DNA of 64,000 nucleotides from Halomonas salipaludis. Its GTDB lineage: Bacteria > Pseudomonadota > Gammaproteobacteria > Pseudomonadales > Halomonadaceae. Location of the stretch: positions 496,001-560,000 of the forward strand of contig NZ_NSKB01000003.1 in assembly GCF_002286975.1 (NCBI RefSeq), given 5' to 3'. The notes beneath the pieces are model-generated. The model worked only from the letters and a program-made list of their open reading frames with translations, did not search any database and had not been told where the DNA came from. A program made the position numbers and the translations under genes. This document shows, piece by piece, positions 63,587 to 64,000 of the stretch (its first letter is position 1; each line of letters opens with the position of its first letter).

Positions 63587-64000
63587 ATGCTGATACTGCT
63601 GTCAATAGTGACGCTGGTACTGGCAGGGTTTGTCAAAGGCGCTATTGGTTCTGGAGTCCCCCTGATCGTGGTGCCTATTTTCACGGTGCTCTACGATATC
63701 CAGACCGCCATCGTCGTCTTGCTGGTACCCAACCTGCTGAGCAATATGTTGCAGGTCTGGCGCTACCGCCGCCATCTGCTGCCGTTGCGTTTCCTGGCAG
63801 GGTTTGCCGTGGCGGGCGGGGTGGGCGTGCTGCTGGGCACCTGGGCGCTGGTGAGTATCAACGAGAAGCTGCTGTCGATCACCGTCGCCGTGACCATGCT
63901 GGCCTACCTGGGGTTGCGCGTGTTGCGCCGCGATGCCGAGCTGGGGTACGCGCTAGCCAATAAGCTGGTCATCCCTGCCGGCCTATGCGGGGGCGTGCTG
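63587..64000 (+). CDS. TSUP (TauE/SafE) family transporter, truncated by the window end
   Basis: The first 138 residues of a membrane protein with the TSUP N-terminal signature 'VTLVLAGFVKGAIGSGVPLIVVPIFTVLYD', followed by 'LLVPNLLSNMLQVWRYRRHL' and two further hydrophobic segments. The reading frame is open to the last base. It is not the same type as the TSUP gene at 40.9 kb. The ATG at 63587 has no good ribosome-binding site nearby. Substrate unknown; it may have belonged with the broken hydrolase gene just upstream. Confidence 0.8.
   Translation, partial: MLILLSIVTLVLAGFVKGAIGSGVPLIVVPIFTVLYDIQTAIVVLLVPNLLSNMLQVWRYRRHLLPLRFLAGFAVAGGVGVLLGTWALVSINEKLLSITVAVTMLAYLGLRVLRRDAELGYALANKLVIPAGLCGGVL

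Overview
The window is GC-rich and densely coded DNA from a halophilic gammaproteobacterium, most likely Halomonas or a close relative in the Halomonadaceae. The strongest evidence is a complete teaABCD locus at 9.6-13.2 kb, the osmoregulated TRAP transporter for ectoine and hydroxyectoine with its universal-stress partner. Classic gammaproteobacterial blocks also occur (argH / lptM-lysA-dapF-DUF484-xerC-HAD; hemCDXY; thiS-thiG-trmB; cytochrome c4 / engB). I see no tRNA, rRNA, CRISPR array or complete insertion sequence.

Layout. 0-9.5 kb: malate synthase G, a small thioesterase, a DUF423 protein, thiS-thiG-trmB, an AEC transporter, a SCO1 copper chaperone with a membrane-anchored partner, and a secreted PHB-depolymerase-like esterase next to an FKBP foldase. 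9.6-13.2 kb: teaABCD. 13.2-24.1 kb: mixed housekeeping genes (ABC-F ATPase, Dtd, tandem Usp, ThiD, a TRAP permease pair without a binding protein, DsbA, cytochrome c4, EngB). 24.1-30.2 kb: a leftward chain of overlapping genes from argH to the HAD gene. 30.4-36.5 kb: hemCDXY and a purine permease. 36.5-41.7 kb: a large MscS-type channel, a tiny zinc-ribbon protein, two tandem fluoride-channel genes, a retropepsin-like protease and a TSUP transporter. 41.7-45.5 kb: aspartokinase next to carboxy(nor)spermidine dehydrogenase and decarboxylase, the alternative spermidine route that starts from aspartate semialdehyde.

45.7-62.5 kb is the notable accessory region: one leftward run of twelve closely spaced or overlapping genes. 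It opens with srfA-srfB-srfC (a membrane-anchored protein, an actin/Hsp70-fold ATPase and a P-loop GTPase). It continues with a Ser-Glu-repeat membrane protein, a periplasmic von Willebrand A protein and an ABC ATPase plus FtsX-type permease. It ends with a formylglycine-enzyme-like periplasmic protein, two coiled-coil lipoproteins, a second SrfA-like protein and a small membrane protein. The middle part mirrors the TagQRST / PpkA-periplasmic module that senses envelope signals for some type VI secretion systems, but no type VI structural gene is present. I infer an envelope-spanning machine in which this sensory module is wired to SrfABC.

62.5-64 kb is a decayed junction: non-coding DNA, a frameshifted remnant of a fumarylacetoacetate-hydrolase-family gene, and the start of another TSUP transporter cut by the window edge. 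Two intergenic stem-loop elements that share a hairpin core (7.64-7.75 and 15.86-16.05 kb) look like members of a dispersed repeat family.
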